Part shown: piece after piece, positions 62,415 to 64,000 of the stretch
Position numbering within the stretch: the first letter of the stretch is position 1
Layout: each line of letters opens with the position of its first letter
Assembly (NCBI RefSeq): GCF_028682175.1
Contig: NZ_JANHKS010000024.1
Coordinates: 23,938-87,937, forward strand
DNA: 64,000 nt
Reading direction: 5' to 3'
From: Pseudomonas putida
GTDB taxonomy: Bacteria > Pseudomonadota > Gammaproteobacteria > Pseudomonadales > Pseudomonadaceae
Notes under the pieces: generated by a model
Told to the model about the DNA's origin: nothing
The model's database searches: none
Seen by the model: the letters and a program-made list of their open reading frames with translations, nothing else
Position numbers and translations under genes: made by a program

Positions 62415-62639
62415 ATGGCACTGACTTTTCGCGTTCTAGCCGGTGATGAGGTGCCATCCCATTTCTCGCAACAGGGGGTCGGTAAGGTATTTGAGGTCAT
62501 TGATCATGATGGAATCATCATGCTTTTTGACCTGCCTTATGAAGCTGTCCGCTGGGCGCGACAGTCTCACGATCTTGGAGTCGCGAAGCGCCTCCCGGGG
62601 AGTCGGGAATGGATCGAGCAGTTCTACTCCGCCGAGTAA
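62415..62639 (+). CDS. small hypothetical protein (weak)
   Basis: 74 aa from an ATG at 62415; an ATG at 62382 is also possible. It reads MALTFRVLAGDEVPSHFSQQG and is acidic. No known domain. Ribosome-binding sites are poor for both starts. Confidence 0.45.
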   Translation: MALTFRVLAGDEVPSHFSQQGVGKVFEVIDHDGIIMLFDLPYEAVRWARQSHDLGVAKRLPGSREWIEQFYSAE

Positions 62640-62665
62640 TGAGCATTGCGTTAGCGGCATCGCTA

Positions 62666-63034
62666 TCAGATGGTGTCGAGTCCCAGCGCGGCGGGGTCTG
62701 CAGCGATGTCGGGGATTGCAGGGGCTGGGGGCCACAACGGCGCCGCCGGCCAGGTCGGCTGCGTGGCCACCTTGCCCAGGGCGAACTTGTAGGTTTTCCA
62801 GGATTTGAGGCTGATCGTCAGCGCCGCCAGCTCGGCCTCATCCTCTTCGGTGGCCACGCCGGCATCAACGCCGTACCCCAGCGTGTCCACACGATCCTGA
62901 ATGCGGGCGATCTGCTCTGCTGCCACGGTGTTTCGCTGCGCCAGCAGGCTTTTGGATTCGGCAAGCACCAGCGCGAGCGCCGCGGCCTCCTTCATCTCTT
63001 TGGTGATCATTTTCGACCAGTCGATTTTGCTCAT
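62666..63034 (-). CDS. tail fibre assembly chaperone-like protein
   Basis: 122 aa. The C-terminal block LKSWKTYKFALGKVATQPTW is the typical ending motif of Caudovirales tail-fibre assembly proteins. Its ATG overlaps the preceding stop (ATGA). Confidence 0.78.
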   Translation of the reverse strand: MSKIDWSKMITKEMKEAAALALVLAESKSLLAQRNTVAAEQIARIQDRVDTLGYGVDAGVATEEDEAELAALTISLKSWKTYKFALGKVATQPTWPAAPLWPPAPAIPDIAADPAALGLDTI

Positions 63035-63369
63035 TCGGCCAACTCCTGAGGCTCTTCGATAAGTTCGGGCGCTGGCAACGGCTGAGGCAGCAGCACCAGG
63101 CCATCCGGGACGCCCACCAGGTCCTGCGGAAACGCCTGCGCCTGGCTGTAGTTGACTGGCAATGGCAGCAGCAGGTTGATGACCAACTCGCCGTTCACGC
63201 GATCAACGTCCCCGGTGAACCATGGGCTATCGACAGCGCTGGCCGGGAGCGTGGCGCCATTCGGTAAAGGGCTGAAGTCCAACGGCTCACCGTTGATGAC
63301 CAGCGTATCGCCGCTCTTGTGAACTTCTAGCAGCTCATCGCGGCGCTGCGGGTGCAGTTTGATAATCAT
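63031..63369 (-). CDS. phage tail-region hypothetical protein
   Basis: 112 aa from the ATG at 63369. Beta-rich (LEVHKSGDTLVINGEPLDFSPLPNG), with a Pro/Glu-rich end. Located between the tail fibre and its assembly protein, so probably a small tail accessory protein. Confidence 0.7.
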   Translation of the reverse strand: MIIKLHPQRRDELLEVHKSGDTLVINGEPLDFSPLPNGATLPASAVDSPWFTGDVDRVNGELVINLLLPLPVNYSQAQAFPQDLVGVPDGLVLLPQPLPAPELIEEPQELAE

Positions 63370-63371
63370 GA

Positions 63372-64000
63372 TTAGGACCACCTTCCTACAGTGAGAATGC
63401 GGAAGTTTGCGAACTGTTGAGCCACTGCACCGTTACGCAGGACAACGTTGAAAGACCCAGGAGAAGCTGGATAGCCCAAGACAATGCCATACTGATCGTT
63501 CGTACCTTGCGGCACCGCGTTACCCAAGACGATGAAGTCAGATGACGCATGCGCCGCCGGAGTTGAGTATGGGCCCAGCACGTTGAGGCCTGCCGTTGCG
63601 CTGACGATACCGCTCGGTTTGCAGTAGCAGATCTGCGTGCCGTCGGCGAGGCGTAAATACTCACCAGCAGCGTTGCTCCCGCGCTCCATTATGGCACCGG
63701 TCGGCACCCCACCACTCTGCCCGACGCTTCCGAGGATGTTGCTCTTGCCGAAGGCGCCCGCCGCCAGCAGTGCAGACAGCAGCGCGGCCGTGGTGGTGAC
63801 GCCGGTACCGCCCTGGCCGACGGACAGCGCGGTGGTCAGGCCGGTCAGGGATTTGATATCGCTGTTGGTGCCACTGGCGGCCTTTGCAGCGAGTGCCGTC
63901 ACAGCAGCAGCGGCCTTGGCCTGCAGCTTGCCGATGGCAGCCAGAACGTTGTCGGCCGCGACCACATCGGCAGTGCTGGTCGTCACCAGCCCGGTGAGCG
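63372..64000 (-). CDS. phage tail fibre protein, C-terminal part (runs off the window)
   Basis: The frame is open through position 64000, so the N-terminus is missing. It contains low-complexity repeats and the collar-like motif LTTALSVGQGGTG (residues about 50-62 of the visible part), common in tail fibres and collar domains, and ends VGRWS. It determines receptor binding. Confidence 0.85.
   Translation of the reverse strand, partial: LTGLVTTSTADVVAADNVLAAIGKLQAKAAAAVTALAAKAASGTNSDIKSLTGLTTALSVGQGGTGVTTTAALLSALLAAGAFGKSNILGSVGQSGGVPTGAIMERGSNAAGEYLRLADGTQICYCKPSGIVSATAGLNVLGPYSTPAAHASSDFIVLGNAVPQGTNDQYGIVLGYPASPGSFNVVLRNGAVAQQFANFRILTVGRWS

Larger units (their letters stand above)
56559..64000. 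mobile_element. prophage, left end (continues beyond window)
   Basis: Bounded on the left by the tRNA-Pro fragment. It contains SOS-type genes, Rz/Rz1, two peptidoglycan hydrolases, tail-fibre assembly and tail-fibre genes, mostly on the minus strand, plus a few small plus-strand genes. No integrase, repressor/Cro switch, capsid or terminase is seen here. A remnant or tailocin cannot be excluded, but the attachment site favours an integrated phage. Confidence 0.85.

Noticed and set aside
62436..62735. 99-aa minus-strand frame
   Set aside because: Overlaps the end of the tail-fibre assembly gene and the plus-strand hypothetical; no start signal or domain.

Overview
The window looks like chromosome of a fluorescent-type Pseudomonas. 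The evidence is GC-rich coding, dense Pseudomonas-style REP/REPIN palindromes between genes, a PfeRSAE-type enterobactin system, a FecI/FecR/TonB signalling trio and many LysR regulators. Species cannot be fixed from the window. Positions 1 to about 56,540 read as host chromosome. From the tRNA-Pro 3' fragment at 56,559 to the right edge the sequence is prophage.

Layout. 9-2412: a translationally coupled acyl-CoA dehydrogenase-like / PIG-L deacetylase / methyltransferase set of unknown pathway. 2655-5634: GNAT, LysR, MFS. 5878-11535: response regulator, sensor kinase, TonB receptor and esterase for a catecholate siderophore (pfeR-pfeS-pfeA-pfeE type), interrupted by REP arrays. 12006-22070: LysR/aldo-keto reductase pair, a secreted tandem carboxymuconolactone-decarboxylase-fold protein, XdhC-like protein, MFS/LysR pair, OprB porin, LysR, peroxiredoxin-like protein. 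22419-24988: three exported wall-related proteins (CAP domain, SleB-type hydrolase, L,D-transpeptidase-like). 24979-28644: dicarboxylate-type symporter plus tartrate/D-malate dehydrogenase and a divergent LysR.

28735-37765 is a polyol/pentitol locus: divergent ABC ATPase, zinc dehydrogenase, binding protein, two permeases, SorC-type regulator, an SDR resembling L-xylulose reductase, and an FGGY kinase. Together they suggest import, two redox steps and phosphorylation of a pentitol or related sugar. 37875-41821: a second XdhC-like protein, LysR, NAD-dependent formate dehydrogenase, HPP membrane protein. 42163-46620: thioesterase, then a TonB receptor with an N-terminal signalling domain, FecR and ECF sigma factor. 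46874-56379: housekeeping and envelope genes (dienelactone hydrolase, CrtZ-like hydroxylase, PpnN, GNATs, CBS protein, MltA, MarR, DUF2934, ElaB/YqjD, RDD).

The prophage end carries an SOS-controlled segment (a UmuD'-like S24 protein, an unknown partner, a perfect LexA box, a divergent SRAP protein). Next come a low-GC membrane protein, nested Rz/Rz1, two wall hydrolases (one frameshifted), small plus-strand genes inserted among minus-strand lysis genes, and tail-fibre genes running off the right edge. No integrase is in view; it should lie beyond the window.

Nothing here is a clear new defence or mobile system. The best candidates for new biology are the UmuD'-only SOS cassette, the prophage membrane protein, the pentitol pathway, and a recurrent pattern in which six genes end in CCG TAG, the stop codon being part of a REP element.
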